The notes under the pieces are model-generated. The model saw nothing but the letters and a program-made list of their open reading frames with translations, searched no databases and had not been told where the DNA came from. From the NCBI GenBank assembly GCA_035547915.1, contig DASZTS010000024.1, positions 62,001 through 126,000 of the forward strand: a stretch of 64,000 nt of DNA, written 5' to 3'. This document shows positions 35,435-44,603 of this stretch, one piece after another; the first letter of the stretch is position 1, and the number at the start of each line of letters is the position of its first letter. The translations under genes were made by a program, and so were the position numbers. The stretch comes from DASSFG01 sp035547915 (lineage in GTDB: Bacteria > Planctomycetota > Planctomycetia > Pirellulales > JAICIG01).

Positions 35435-37816
35435 ATGAGCGGTACTCTGCCAACGTGGCTGGAACAATGGCTGGGCGTTCCGGCTGCCGGGTCGGGCGAG
35501 GGGACGGCCTGGTCGCTCGACTCGACGTGGCCCTGGCCGGCCTGGGGCACACTCCTGTTCCTGTCGGCCGCCGCCGTCTGGATCTTTTTCTGGTATCACC
35601 GCGAGGTCAATTCCACGGGTCGCGTCTATCGCTGGGTCTTAGCGAGCCTGCGGCTGGCCCTCGTCGGTCTGCTCCTGTTGATGTTGGCCGGCTATGTCCT
35701 CTCGCTGAGCCGCACGGGCCTGGCCTACGTCGTGGTCGTCGTCGACGACTCGGCGAGCATGGGCACCGTCGATCGTTACGAGGACGACAAAGCCGGCAAA
35801 GCGGTCGCTGCGCATCTGAAGCAAGCCGGGCTGACCGATGCCACGCGACTGAACGTCGGTAAGAGCCTGCTCTTGGAAAACGACGCGGCGCTCCTCAAAG
35901 AGCTGGTCCGCCGCTACAAGGTGAAACTCTATTTCGTGTCGAACTCGGCCAGGCTGCAAACGGGCGACGTCGATGAGCTGGCCGGCGCCGTCCGTCAACT
36001 CGACGCCCTCGGTGAGAATACGCGGCTGGGCGACGGAATCGAGACGGTGATTGACGATTTGCGCGGCAACCCGCCCAGCGCCGTGCTGCTCTTCTCGGAC
36101 GGCATCAATACCGAGGGCGCAACACTCGCCGATGCCGCCGTCCACGCCCGCCGCAAAGGCGTGCCCTTGTTCACCGTCGGCTTGGGGAGCGAGACCCCGC
36201 TGCGCGACATCGAGCTCGCCGACCTGCTGGTCGACGAAGTCGTCTTCGTCGACGACGTGGTGAACTTCGAGTTCAAGGTATCGGCGACCGGATTGGAGCA
36301 GAAGCAGGCCAAGGTCGTACTGCATCTGAAAGACGATCGGACGCCGTTGGCGGAGACCACCGTCACGCTCGGCAAGGATGGCGAGACCGAGCGAGGCCGC
36401 CTGGCATATCGCCCGACCGAGGTCGGCGAATACGACTACGTGGTCGAGGCCGAGCGCGTGGCCGATGAATATCAACGCGACAACAACCGCCAGCAGCGAC
36501 ACGTGAGCGTGCGCAAGGAGCAGGTCCGCGTACTTCTGGTGCAGGCCTATCCGAGTTACGAGTTTCGCTACCTGAAACATTTGCTCGAACGTGACAACAC
36601 GGTGAAGCTGAACACCGTGCTGCAAGAAGCCGATCCCGAGTATGCGCAACTCGACGAGACGGGGCTCGCCGTGTTTCCGGTGCGCCGCGAGGAGTTGTTC
36701 GAATATGACGTGCTGCTGTTCGGCGACGTGAACCCGGCCTTTCTGAGCGCGACGGCCCTGGCGAACATCAAAGCCTTCGTCGAAGAGAAGGGCGGCGGCG
36801 CCGTGTTTGTGTGCGGTCCGCTCTATACGCCAATGGCCTATCGCGACTCGCCGCTGGCCGAGCTCCTGCCGATCGATTTCGAGACGGCCGCGGGAATCGA
36901 TCCCGGCGAGATCGTCAACGAACCGTTCCAGGTTCAGCCCACGGAAGCGGGCCTGATGTCGCCCACGCTGCAACTGGGCGACACCTTGGCCGAGACGATG
37001 GCCATTTGGCAGAAGTTGCCGCCGCTGTTCTGGCTCTTCGATGCGCCGGCGCTGAAGCCTGCCGCTCGTGTTTGGGCCGAGCATCCCGTGCTGACGGCCG
37101 GAGATGGTCACCACCTGCCGCTGATCGTCATGCACTATGCCGGTTCGGGCAAGGTCGTGTTGCACGCCACCGACGAGACCTGGCGCTGGCGATTCCGCGT
37201 GGGAGACGTTTACTTTGCCCGCTATTGGGTGCAGACGCTGCGCTATCTGAGCCGTTCCAAGCTTTTGGGCAAGGACCGCTCGGCCGAGCTGACCACCGAC
37301 CGCCGCGAATACCGGCGCGGCGAAAATGTTCGACTGCGGGTGCGATTTTTCGACGACCGGCAGGCGCCGGCGGAAGACGACGGTGTCGTGGTGATTGTCG
37401 AGCGTGAGCAGACCAAGAACCAGCGGCTCGCGCTCGAGCGGCACTCCGGCAATCGCGGGGTGTTCGAGCGCGTACTCGTCCGTCCGGCGGAAGGGACCTA
37501 TCACGTCTGGGTCGCATCGCCCACCTTGCCGGGCGAAGCGCCGGCCGCCGATTTTCGCGTGGTGGCGCCTCCGGGTGAACGCGCCCGCTTGCAAACCGAC
37601 GTGGCGGCCCTGCGCCGCGCCGGTTCCGACACGCGCGGTCGCTTCTACAACATCACCAACGTCGGCCAACTGTTGCACGATCTGCCCGAGGGTCGCCAAG
37701 TGAAGACCGACCCGTTACCGCCGCTGCCGCTCTGGAATCATTGGCTGTTGATGGCGGCGTTTCTGGTCTTGCTCGTGGGTGAATGGTGCCTGCGCAAGCT
37801 CGTGGGCATGATGTAG
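35435..37816 (+). CDS. Membrane-anchored VWA-domain protein (BatA/glutamine-amidotransferase-like)
   Basis: A 793-residue protein: two N-terminal membrane helices (~35-90), a von Willebrand factor A domain (~93-280) with the MIDAS start VVDDSASMG (DxSxS) and SDGINTEG, and a long periplasmic beta/alpha region. A class I glutamine amidotransferase-like core is seen at ~355-560 (VRVLLVQAYPSYEFRYLKHLL, FVCGPLYTPMAY), and one membrane helix lies at the C-terminus (HWLLMAAFLVLLVGEW). This is the planctomycete VWA family normally found with MoxR and DUF58 genes; none is here. The ATG at 35435 with AGG nine bases before is preferred to the TTG at 35426. Confidence 0.85.
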   Translation: MSGTLPTWLEQWLGVPAAGSGEGTAWSLDSTWPWPAWGTLLFLSAAAVWIFFWYHREVNSTGRVYRWVLASLRLALVGLLLLMLAGYVLSLSRTGLAYVVVVVDDSASMGTVDRYEDDKAGKAVAAHLKQAGLTDATRLNVGKSLLLENDAALLKELVRRYKVKLYFVSNSARLQTGDVDELAGAVRQLDALGENTRLGDGIETVIDDLRGNPPSAVLLFSDGINTEGATLADAAVHARRKGVPLFTVGLGSETPLRDIELADLLVDEVVFVDDVVNFEFKVSATGLEQKQAKVVLHLKDDRTPLAETTVTLGKDGETERGRLAYRPTEVGEYDYVVEAERVADEYQRDNNRQQRHVSVRKEQVRVLLVQAYPSYEFRYLKHLLERDNTVKLNTVLQEADPEYAQLDETGLAVFPVRREELFEYDVLLFGDVNPAFLSATALANIKAFVEEKGGGAVFVCGPLYTPMAYRDSPLAELLPIDFETAAGIDPGEIVNEPFQVQPTEAGLMSPTLQLGDTLAETMAIWQKLPPLFWLFDAPALKPAARVWAEHPVLTAGDGHHLPLIVMHYAGSGKVVLHATDETWRWRFRVGDVYFARYWVQTLRYLSRSKLLGKDRSAELTTDRREYRRGENVRLRVRFFDDRQAPAEDDGVVVIVEREQTKNQRLALERHSGNRGVFERVLVRPAEGTYHVWVASPTLPGEAPAADFRVVAPPGERARLQTDVAALRRAGSDTRGRFYNITNVGQLLHDLPEGRQVKTDPLPPLPLWNHWLLMAAFLVLLVGEWCLRKLVGMM

Positions 37817-37837
37817 AGGCATCGTCCTATCTCGCCT

Positions 37838-38623
37838 TCATTGGGCATAGATGCTGCGGCCGCCGTCGACGGGAAGGCAAACGCCCGTTACATAGTCGTT
37901 CTCCAACAAAAAGAGTACGGCATCGGCGACGTGCCGCGGACTTCCTTCGCGTTTGGCGAGCGTGGAGTTGATGGCCGCTTGCCGTTCTTCCTCGGACAGT
38001 GTCTTGGGCAACATCACGGGCCCCGGCAAGACGGCGTTTACGCGGACGCGCGGGTTGCGGGTGCCCAGTTCTACCGCCAGGTCGCGGGTCATCGTGGGGA
38101 TCGCGCCCTTGGACGGAAAATAGGCCGCGTAGTTCAGATAGGGGCGCACCGTGGCCCAATCGCCACAATTGACGATCGCGCCGCCCCTCGCTTGACCGAC
38201 CATCGCCAGCCCCACGTAGCGCGAGCAGAGGAAGGTGCCCAGAACGTTGACGTCGAAGTGCTCGCGCACATCATCGGCCGTGACCTTCTCCAGCGGCTTG
38301 GCGTGCCAGATGGCGGCGCAGTTGACCAGGGCTTCGATATGGCCGAATGCGGCCAGCGCTTGACGAGTCATCTCGCGCACCGCCGATTCGTCCCGCACGT
38401 CACCCGACACCACCGCCGCCGCGGTACCCTCCGACCGCAGCTCTTCGGCCGTCGCTTCGGCGGCCTTGACCGAGTCGTGTGCGTGCAACACGACGGAGTA
38501 GCCCCTCGCGGCCAGCGTGCGCACCACGCAATTTCCGATGCGCGGTGCCCCGCTACCCGTCACCAGGGCTACGGGCCGATCGGAGGCTGAGATTGTCGCG
38601 GCTGGATTTTGGGTGGGTTGCAT
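37838..38623 (-). CDS. Short-chain dehydrogenase/reductase (pteridine reductase-like)
   Basis: A 261-residue SDR: the cofactor loop is VTGSGAPRIGNCV (TGxxxxIG), then the VNCAA strand, YFPSK at the active site (YxxxK) with an upstream Cys/Asp-Trp where Ser normally sits (IVNCGDW), and VDGGRSIYAQ at the end. The catalytic Tyr and Lys are intact; replacement of the usual Ser is unusual, though pteridine-reductase-like SDRs vary there. The substrate is unknown. It is the last gene of the minus-strand run that begins with the zinc protease at 42119. The start is the ATG at 38623. Confidence 0.85.
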   Translation of the reverse strand: MQPTQNPAATISASDRPVALVTGSGAPRIGNCVVRTLAARGYSVVLHAHDSVKAAEATAEELRSEGTAAAVVSGDVRDESAVREMTRQALAAFGHIEALVNCAAIWHAKPLEKVTADDVREHFDVNVLGTFLCSRYVGLAMVGQARGGAIVNCGDWATVRPYLNYAAYFPSKGAIPTMTRDLAVELGTRNPRVRVNAVLPGPVMLPKTLSEEERQAAINSTLAKREGSPRHVADAVLFLLENDYVTGVCLPVDGGRSIYAQ

Positions 38624-38670
38624 AGAATCGGCGCGCACGTACGGGAGGGAGATCGATGTCGGAACGAAAG

Positions 38671-39636
38671 CTAACGGGGGCCGTCGCTGCCCGCAATGAC
38701 GCTCATCAGGTCGCGGCTCTCGATCGAGGGGCACCAATAGCGCTCGATATGCTCGACCACCAACTCGGTACCTCGCGCGTGACTCACATAGGGCGGCTGC
38801 CGCGGATCGTACATGGCGTCGGTCAGGTCGCGGACGAGCACCACGTTCATCCCCAGTCGCACCATCTGCCGGATGCCGAACGAACGGCCCAGGACGCACA
38901 TATTGGTGTGCACCCCGAGGATCGCCACGTTCTTGATCCCTTCCTGCTGGAAGAAATTGTAAATCTCCACGCCGCTGTCGCTCAGGCCGTCGAAGCCGGT
39001 GATGGCGATCGCCGGATGTTCGCGCTCGTAGCGCCGCACCTGTGGCGGCGGCTCGGGGTCATCACAGGGGTTGGTGACGTCGAGCGGCAATTCCGGTTCC
39101 CGTTCGGGATCGACATAACACCAGCCGGCGATCGGCACGGGCGGCTTCGCCTCGGCTGCTTGCCGCATGCGCCGCCGGTAGGGCGTGTCGGCGTAGACGT
39201 CCATCGTGCCGCTGGGGGCGTGGATGATCATCACACCCCGATCGCGGGCGCTTGTCACCGTGCGGTTGATCTCCGGCGCCAAAACTGCGATCCGTTGGGC
39301 CGATCGTTCACAGTAAATATTATCCCAGACATCACAGATAATGACGGCCGTCTCGGCGGCCTCCCATTCGACGCACCGCTGCTCCACGCGAATCCGGCCG
39401 CTTCCTTTCGGCTCCTCCCGGCGCGACCTCTGATTCAGAAGCAGCGTGCCGCGAAGCTTCGGGCGGTTGGCCTCTCGCTTGGTGAGCGACTCTTCGGCAA
39501 GCGACACGCCGCCACACAAAGTCACAAGTAAGCCGGCGACCAAGAGCCGAAGCAAAGACGGAATCTGTCGCTGCAACCATACCGCGTGCCGGCCTGCCGG
39601 GTGATCGATTCGAGAACTTGCGTTGGCATTAACCAT
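38671..39636 (-). CDS. Exported isochorismatase-fold cysteine hydrolase-like protein
   Basis: A 321-residue protein with a signal-type segment (SLLRLLVAGLLVTLCGGVSLA) and an isochorismatase/nicotinamidase fold: AVIICDVWD (catalytic Asp), AILGVHTNMCVLGRSFGIRQM (catalytic Cys), VVLVRDLTDAMYD. The Lys that completes the Asp-Lys-Cys triad is not visible at the expected place (AIAITGFDGLSDSG), so hydrolysis is doubtful. This exported variant is familiar from planctomycetes but uncharacterised. GGAG nine bases before the ATG supports the start. It follows tdh by 28 bases. Confidence 0.82.
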   Translation of the reverse strand: MVNANASSRIDHPAGRHAVWLQRQIPSLLRLLVAGLLVTLCGGVSLAEESLTKREANRPKLRGTLLLNQRSRREEPKGSGRIRVEQRCVEWEAAETAVIICDVWDNIYCERSAQRIAVLAPEINRTVTSARDRGVMIIHAPSGTMDVYADTPYRRRMRQAAEAKPPVPIAGWCYVDPEREPELPLDVTNPCDDPEPPPQVRRYEREHPAIAITGFDGLSDSGVEIYNFFQQEGIKNVAILGVHTNMCVLGRSFGIRQMVRLGMNVVLVRDLTDAMYDPRQPPYVSHARGTELVVEHIERYWCPSIESRDLMSVIAGSDGPR

Positions 39637-39664
39637 CGCGACTGCTCCATCGACGAATGGGCGG

Positions 39665-40705
39665 CTATCCCTCGCGCCAAGTGAGAATCACCTTGCCCGA
39701 TTGGCCGGAGAGCATGGCGTCGAAACCTTTTTGAAAATCTTCGGCAGCGAAGCGATGGGTGATCACCGGGCCAATGTCGAGCCCCGATTGCAGCATGACC
39801 GTCATCTTGTACCACGTCTCGTACATCTCGCGGCCGTAGATGCCGCGGATCGTCAGCATGTTGAAGACGACCGTCGTCCAGTCGATCGCCATCTCCTTCT
39901 CCGGAATGCCGAGCATGGCGATCTTGCCGCCGTGGCACATGTTGGCCAGCATATCGCGGAAAGCATGCGGATTGCCCGACATTTCCAGGCCGACATCGAA
40001 ACCTTCTTTCATTCCGAGCTGTTTCTGAGCGTCGGCGATGCTCTGGCTGCGGACGTCGACGGCCAGCGTGGCCCCCATCTTTTTGGCCAATTCCAGGCGG
40101 TATGGATTGACGTCGGTGATCACCACATAGCGTGCCCCGGCATGTTTGGCCACGGCCACAGCCATGATACCGATCGGCCCCGCGCCGGTGATCAACACGT
40201 CCTCGCCCAACACATCGAAGGAGAGGGCCGTGTGGACCGCGTTGCCGAAAGGATCGAAGATCGACTGCACGTCGCGCGGGATCGACGTATCGTGAACCCA
40301 GACGTTCGTCATCGGCAGCGAGAGATACTCGGCGAAGGCACCGGGACGATTGACGCCCACGCCTTGCGTGTCTTTGCACAAGTGTCGGCGGCCCGCCAGA
40401 CAGTTGCGGCAATGACCGCAGACGACGTGCCCTTCGCCGCTCACGATCTCGCCGGCGTGGAAATCTTTCACGTTGGCGCCAACCTCGACGATGCGGCCCA
40501 CGAACTCGTGTCCCACGACCATCGGCACGGGGATCGTTTTCTGGGCCCAGGCGTCCCAGTTGTAGATATGGACGTCGGTGCCGCAGATGCCCGTGCGGAG
40601 CACCTCGACGAGCACGTCGTTGATGCCGATCTCGGGCACCGGCACATCGTCCATCCACAGGCCCGGCTTGGAGTGCTTTTTGACGAGCGCCCGCATGGTT
40701 TTCAT
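39665..40705 (-). CDS. tdh: L-threonine 3-dehydrogenase
   Basis: A 346-residue medium-chain zinc dehydrogenase, the same size as E. coli Tdh (341). Catalytic zinc ligands are CGTDVH and GHEFVG; the structural zinc lobe is [15 protein letters not shown] with four Cys. The cofactor loop is [12 protein letters not shown], followed by [13 protein letters not shown] with an acidic residue that selects NAD. The threonine dehydrogenase hallmarks [12 protein letters not shown] and [12 protein letters not shown] are present. It oxidises L-threonine to 2-amino-3-ketobutyrate. The start at 40705 has GGGA at good spacing and lies 20 bases after rimK. A kbl ligase partner is not in the window. Confidence 0.94.
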   Translation of the reverse strand: MKTMRALVKKHSKPGLWMDDVPVPEIGINDVLVEVLRTGICGTDVHIYNWDAWAQKTIPVPMVVGHEFVGRIVEVGANVKDFHAGEIVSGEGHVVCGHCRNCLAGRRHLCKDTQGVGVNRPGAFAEYLSLPMTNVWVHDTSIPRDVQSIFDPFGNAVHTALSFDVLGEDVLITGAGPIGIMAVAVAKHAGARYVVITDVNPYRLELAKKMGATLAVDVRSQSIADAQKQLGMKEGFDVGLEMSGNPHAFRDMLANMCHGGKIAMLGIPEKEMAIDWTTVVFNMLTIRGIYGREMYETWYKMTVMLQSGLDIGPVITHRFAAEDFQKGFDAMLSGQSGKVILTWREG

Positions 40706-40725
40706 GGATCGCTTCCCTGGCTGAT

Positions 40726-41631
40726 CTATCCTTTGATCCGGTCGCGCCGGTTGCCGGCGGCGGCCCGCTTCTCGAGAAACTCGATGATCTTGCCGGCCAC
40801 GTCGAGTCCGGTGGCCCGCTCGATCCCTTCCAGCCCAGGCGAAGAATTGACTTCCATCACCACCGGACCGTGATTCGACCGCAAGATGTCGACGCCCGCC
40901 ACGTTGAGACCCATCGCTTTCGCCGCCCGCACAGCCGTGCTGCGCTCCTCCGGCGTAAGCCGGGCCTTGGTCGCCGTGCCTCCGCGGTGCAGGTTCGAAC
41001 GAAATTCGCCCGGCCGCGCACGCCTTTCCATGGAAGCGATCACGCGCCCCCCGATGACAAAACATCGTACGTCGGCCCCACCCGCTTCCTGGATGTACTC
41101 CTGCACCAGGATGTTGGCTTCGAGCCCGCGAAAAGCTTCGATGACCGATTCGGCCGCCTTTTGCGTCTCGGCCAAGACAACGCCGATGCCTTGCGTCCCT
41201 TCGAGCAGCTTCACCACCAACGGCGCTCCGCCAACGGAGGTGATGAGCCCCTGGACGTCTTTCGTCGAATGGGCGAAACCGGTGACGGGCAGGCCGATGC
41301 CGTTGCGGGCCAGCAGTTGCAGGCAGCGCAGTTTGTCTCGCGAACGAGTGATGGCTTGCGATTCGTTTGCCGAGAAGATGTTCTTCATCTCGAACTGACG
41401 CACGACCGCCGTACCGTAGAAGGTGTGTGGCGCGCCGATGCGCGGAATGACGGCGTCGATCTCCTCCAACGGGGCGCCCTGGTACATGACCACCGGCTTG
41501 AGCGAGCTGATGTTCATGTAACAGCGCAGGTAGTCGATGACGCGAACCTCGTGGCCGCGCTGTTCACCCGACTCCTTCAAGCGCCGCGTCGAATAGAGCG
41601 ACGGCTTGCGCGACAAGATGGCGATCTTCAC
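40726..41631 (-). CDS. rimK: RimK-family ATP-grasp ligase
   Basis: A 301-residue ATP-grasp protein, the same length as RimK. Features are [31 protein letters not shown], the ATP-grasp core ([40 protein letters not shown]) and the metal-binding [15 protein letters not shown]. RimK adds glutamate residues to the C-terminus of ribosomal protein S6 in E. coli; here the target may be S6 or another peptide. It starts with GTG at 41631 preceded by AAGGAG, and overlaps the stop of the zinc protease gene by GTGA, so translation is coupled. The protease-rimK pair is a known association. Confidence 0.93.
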   Translation of the reverse strand: MKIAILSRKPSLYSTRRLKESGEQRGHEVRVIDYLRCYMNISSLKPVVMYQGAPLEEIDAVIPRIGAPHTFYGTAVVRQFEMKNIFSANESQAITRSRDKLRCLQLLARNGIGLPVTGFAHSTKDVQGLITSVGGAPLVVKLLEGTQGIGVVLAETQKAAESVIEAFRGLEANILVQEYIQEAGGADVRCFVIGGRVIASMERRARPGEFRSNLHRGGTATKARLTPEERSTAVRAAKAMGLNVAGVDILRSNHGPVVMEVNSSPGLEGIERATGLDVAGKIIEFLEKRAAAGNRRDRIKG

Positions 41632-42119
41632 GACGACTCCTTGCGACGTCGTGGCGGCCGGGGAACACCCGCGGGACGCTTCCCCGCCAGATACGAACGG
41701 CCCGAATCGACGACGAAACGCCGCCGCACGGCCTCGCGTCCCAACAGCATGCGAAAGCCCATCGCGTCGCGGCAGGTGAGCGTCAGTTCGATCGACCAAC
41801 TGCGGCCGGCCAGCTCGACGTCCGTCATGATCACCGGCCGAAGTGTCTCGATCCCGCCGGAATTGCGGACCAAGCGTTGGCCGGCCAGCGGGGCCTCGGC
41901 GGCGACGGTGCCATCGGTCGTTCGCTGCCAGGGATGGACCACGAACCGCACCATGGGGCGGCTGTCTCGCTCGAAGAACTCGATGTCGAAAGCGTGCAGC
42001 GCCGAGGAGCGCGCGCCGGTATCGATCTTGGCTTTGACGGCGCGGATGCCGAGCCCGGGTAGCGCCAGCCATTCGCGCCAGCCGATCGCCGGCAAGGGGG
42101 AACCGAGTTCGGGCGACAT
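41628..42119 (-). CDS. Retropepsin-like/ATP-dependent zinc protease (RimB-type)
   Basis: A 163-residue protein with [14 protein letters not shown] at ~residue 30 (Asp-Thr-Gly, aspartic protease-type) and [14 protein letters not shown] near the end, the hallmark of the PF05618 family often labelled 'ATP-dependent zinc protease'. Relatives linked to rimK (RimB) remove or trim added glutamates. The gene ends in GTGA, overlapping the rimK start. I chose the ATG at 42119; an in-frame GTG at 42143 with a GGGG stretch ahead is a possible alternative start. Cytoplasmic. Confidence 0.87.
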   Translation of the reverse strand: MSPELGSPLPAIGWREWLALPGLGIRAVKAKIDTGARSSALHAFDIEFFERDSRPMVRFVVHPWQRTTDGTVAAEAPLAGQRLVRNSGGIETLRPVIMTDVELAGRSWSIELTLTCRDAMGFRMLLGREAVRRRFVVDSGRSYLAGKRPAGVPRPPRRRKESS

Positions 42120-42317
42120 GGCATTTGATCTCGCGATTGTCACGAGCCACCCCGTTCGGCCGGCCCATGTGGGTACATTATCTTACGCGGGTCGTGGAGA
42201 CTGGCAATCGGCGACGTCTCGTTTTACACTCATGTTGCCCGTTCCCACGAGCGGCCCTGCCGCGGCGGGCTCGTGTTCCCGCCGTCAACACCCCACCGTT
42301 TTCAGGAGATCGCCGAA

Positions 42318-42908
42318 ATGCGTACCGTGATCTGCTCACTCGTCGTTGGGTTCCTCGCTAGCGCGGTCCTCAACGTTCAGGCCGCCGACAAAGGAGACAA
42401 AGACGTGCCCGACGCCCTCAACTTCAAGATGAAAAACCTGTCCGGCAAGGAAGTCGACCTCTCGAAGTACAAGGGCAAGGTCGTGCTGATCGTCAACGTG
42501 GCCAGCCAATGCGGCAACACGCCGCAGTACAAGGGCTTGGAAGATCTGCATGAGGAGTACGCGAAACAGGGGCTGGCTGTCCTCGGCTTTCCGGCCAATG
42601 AGTTCGGCAAGCAGGAGCCCGGCACCGACGAAGAGATCGCCGACTTCTGCGACAAGAACTATGGCGTGAAGTTCGACATGTTCTCGAAGGTGGTGGTCAA
42701 GGGCGAAGGGCAATGCCCGCTCTACCGGCACCTGACGTCGAAGGAGACCGATCCCAAGTTCGCGGGCGACGTCACCTGGAACTTCGAGAAGTTCCTCCTC
42801 AATCGCGACGGCGAGGTCGTGGCCCGCTTCGCTCCGAAGGTCAAACCGGAGTCGAAGGAAGTCAAAGCGGCGATCGAAAGCGAACTCGCGAAGCCCGCTG
42901 GCAAGTAA
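42318..42908 (+). CDS. Secreted glutathione peroxidase
   Basis: A 196-residue protein with an AGGAG box nine bases before the ATG at 42318, a signal peptide (MRTVICSLVVGFLASAVLNVQA) and a glutathione peroxidase domain: VNVASQCGNT with the peroxidatic Cys, GFPANEFGKQEPGTDEEI and VTWNFEKFLLNRDG with the conserved Trp. It reduces hydroperoxides in the periplasm, probably with thioredoxin-like donors, as most bacterial Cys-type enzymes do. The Tat-exported TIM-barrel gene begins two bases after its stop. Confidence 0.93.
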   Translation: MRTVICSLVVGFLASAVLNVQAADKGDKDVPDALNFKMKNLSGKEVDLSKYKGKVVLIVNVASQCGNTPQYKGLEDLHEEYAKQGLAVLGFPANEFGKQEPGTDEEIADFCDKNYGVKFDMFSKVVVKGEGQCPLYRHLTSKETDPKFAGDVTWNFEKFLLNRDGEVVARFAPKVKPESKEVKAAIESELAKPAGK

Positions 42909-42910
42909 GT

Positions 42911-43867
42911 ATGCAGCCTTTGCCCATCGACCGACGCCAGTTTGTCGCCGGCAGCGTACTGGCTGCCGCCGGCAGACTGGCGCTCGGCTCGACGGTTGCC
43001 CGCGCCGACGAGCCTGCCCCCGTCGAAGCGGCGCACGCCAACCGTGTCGCCGTGTCGACCTATTCGTTCTGGCACTTCCGCGGCGACCGGACCCCCGTCG
43101 AAACATGCATCGACCGGGCCGCCGATCTTGGTTTCGATGGCGTCGAGATCCTCGAGGTGCAACTCGCGGACGACGCGAACGGCACGCTGCAACGACTCAA
43201 ACGGCGGGCCTTCGCCTTGGGACTCGACCTGTGCGGCTTTTCGACGCACCAGAGCTTCGTGTTCCCCGACGCCGAACGGCGGCAACAGAATATCGAGCGC
43301 ACGCTGCACTCGATCGAGTCGGCATACCGACTAGGCATTCCCACCATCCGCATCAACACGGGCCGCTGGGGCACCAGCAAAGACTTCGACGAATTGATGA
43401 AGAACCGCGGCATCGAACCGCGGCTGCCGGGGTATAGCGACGACGATGCCTTCCGTTGGGTCATCGGGAGTATCGAGAAGCTGCTGCCCAAGGCCGAGGA
43501 GTGCGGCGTGGTGCTGGGGTTGGAAAACCATTGGGGACTCGGCCGCACGCCCGAAGGAGTGTTGCGGATAGTCGAGGCTCTCGACTCGCCCTGGTTGCGG
43601 GTGACGCTCGATACGGGCAACTTTCTGGAAGATCCGTACGACCGGTTGGAACAACTGGCGCCGTTCACCGTACTCTTGCAGGCCAAGACATACTATGGCG
43701 GCGGCGAGTGGTACGCGCTCGATCTCGACTACCCGCGCATCGCCGCCATCATGCGGCGCCACGCCTACCGCGGATACGTCTCTTTGGAGTTCGAGGGGAA
43801 GGAAGACCCCACCACCGCCCTGCCCAAGAGCCTGCAACTGCTGCGAGACGCGTTCTGCGCCTGTTAG
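42911..43867 (+). CDS. Tat-exported sugar phosphate isomerase/epimerase-like protein
   Basis: A 318-residue protein with a twin-arginine signal (PIDRRQFVAGSVLAAAGRLAL) followed by an AP endonuclease 2/xylose isomerase-like TIM barrel. Metal-ligand positions are GLENHWGLGRT, VTLDTGNFLEDP, LLQAKTYYG and VSLEFEGKEDP. The ENH, DTGN and EFEG set matches active members that bind a divalent metal. Export by Tat fits a cofactor-loaded enzyme. It starts two bases after the peroxidase stop, with AAGTAAG near the ATG, so the genes are coupled. The frame is open upstream within the peroxidase gene but that part is a shadow. Confidence 0.88.
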   Translation: MQPLPIDRRQFVAGSVLAAAGRLALGSTVARADEPAPVEAAHANRVAVSTYSFWHFRGDRTPVETCIDRAADLGFDGVEILEVQLADDANGTLQRLKRRAFALGLDLCGFSTHQSFVFPDAERRQQNIERTLHSIESAYRLGIPTIRINTGRWGTSKDFDELMKNRGIEPRLPGYSDDDAFRWVIGSIEKLLPKAEECGVVLGLENHWGLGRTPEGVLRIVEALDSPWLRVTLDTGNFLEDPYDRLEQLAPFTVLLQAKTYYGGGEWYALDLDYPRIAAIMRRHAYRGYVSLEFEGKEDPTTALPKSLQLLRDAFCAC

Positions 43868-43886
43868 CCGCACCCTTGGCAACAAG

Positions 43887-44507
43887 TCACGGACGCTCGA
43901 CGGCTCCATTCGGGCCGTGTGGCTGCTCCGCCATCCGATCGCGCAAGGTTCGTTGCGAGCCCGGGTCGTATTGGCGCGCTGCTTGAATCCCCAGGCCCAT
44001 GTTCTTGAGGTTGTCCATACACCACGTTCGCCGCGCGTTGTCGCGGGCCGCGGCCAGCGAACAACTGACGAGCGCCCCCACGATCAACAGCAGGCCGGAC
44101 AGCACCGTCCCATAGACGACCGGCCGCGGCATGATGGCGGCCAGCATTGCACCGAACATGCAGACGAGGGCCATCGGCCAGATCCAGGGAAACCCGGTCA
44201 CGTTGTCGAAGATGGTCAGTAGGGCGAAGCACGCGACGAGTGCGACGAGTGCCGACAGTCTGAACGGAACCGTCCCGCCCTCTTCGACCAGTCCTGCCAC
44301 GATCGGCATGTGCCGCATGCGTGACAGGCTCGGCAACTCCACGGACGCGCCGCAGGCGGGACAGACGACCGACGCCCCCGCCTGGGCATCGCCCACCCGC
44401 AGCTCATAGCCGCAAGCGCAGCTAATCAAATATCCCGGGCTGCTGGGACCGTCGATCACGGAACCACTCGAAATCAAAACCAAGCAGATGGCCACCGCTT
44501 GGTCCAT
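43887..44507 (-). CDS. Zinc-ribbon membrane protein with DUF1559-like C-terminal motif
   Basis: A 206-residue protein. After a short hydrophobic N-terminus comes a zinc ribbon (ISCACGYELRV ... VVCPACGASVEL), then three or four membrane helices (~90-165). The tail is AAARDNARRTWCMDNLKNMGLGIQ. The tail matches the 'ARRTQCxNNLKQIGLA' block of the DUF1559 planctomycete prepilin-like proteins, but without the pilin helix in front or the H-X9-DG end. It may be a relic or a recruited motif. I use the ATG at 44507; a TTG at 44525 adds six residues. It is convergent with the Tat protein gene. Confidence 0.72.
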   Translation of the reverse strand: MDQAVAICLVLISSGSVIDGPSSPGYLISCACGYELRVGDAQAGASVVCPACGASVELPSLSRMRHMPIVAGLVEEGGTVPFRLSALVALVACFALLTIFDNVTGFPWIWPMALVCMFGAMLAAIMPRPVVYGTVLSGLLLIVGALVSCSLAAARDNARRTWCMDNLKNMGLGIQAARQYDPGSQRTLRDRMAEQPHGPNGAVERP

Positions 44508-44603
44508 TCTCGGCAGTCGCCGCAATCGTCGTCAAGAATCGAAGGTCGATGGCGGGCCATGAGCGATCTGCCAATCAGGTCAGTCCTCATGTCGCGACGC
44601 GAT

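Noticed and set aside
35639..37699. Long minus-strand frame opposite the VWA gene
   Set aside because: Low-complexity Gln/His/Arg-rich translation with no recognisable fold; the plus-strand VWA motifs are clear.
41632..42168. Upstream extension of rimK through the protease gene
   Set aside because: AAGGAG plus GTG at 41631 and RimK length fit exactly; the extension is out of frame with the real protease.
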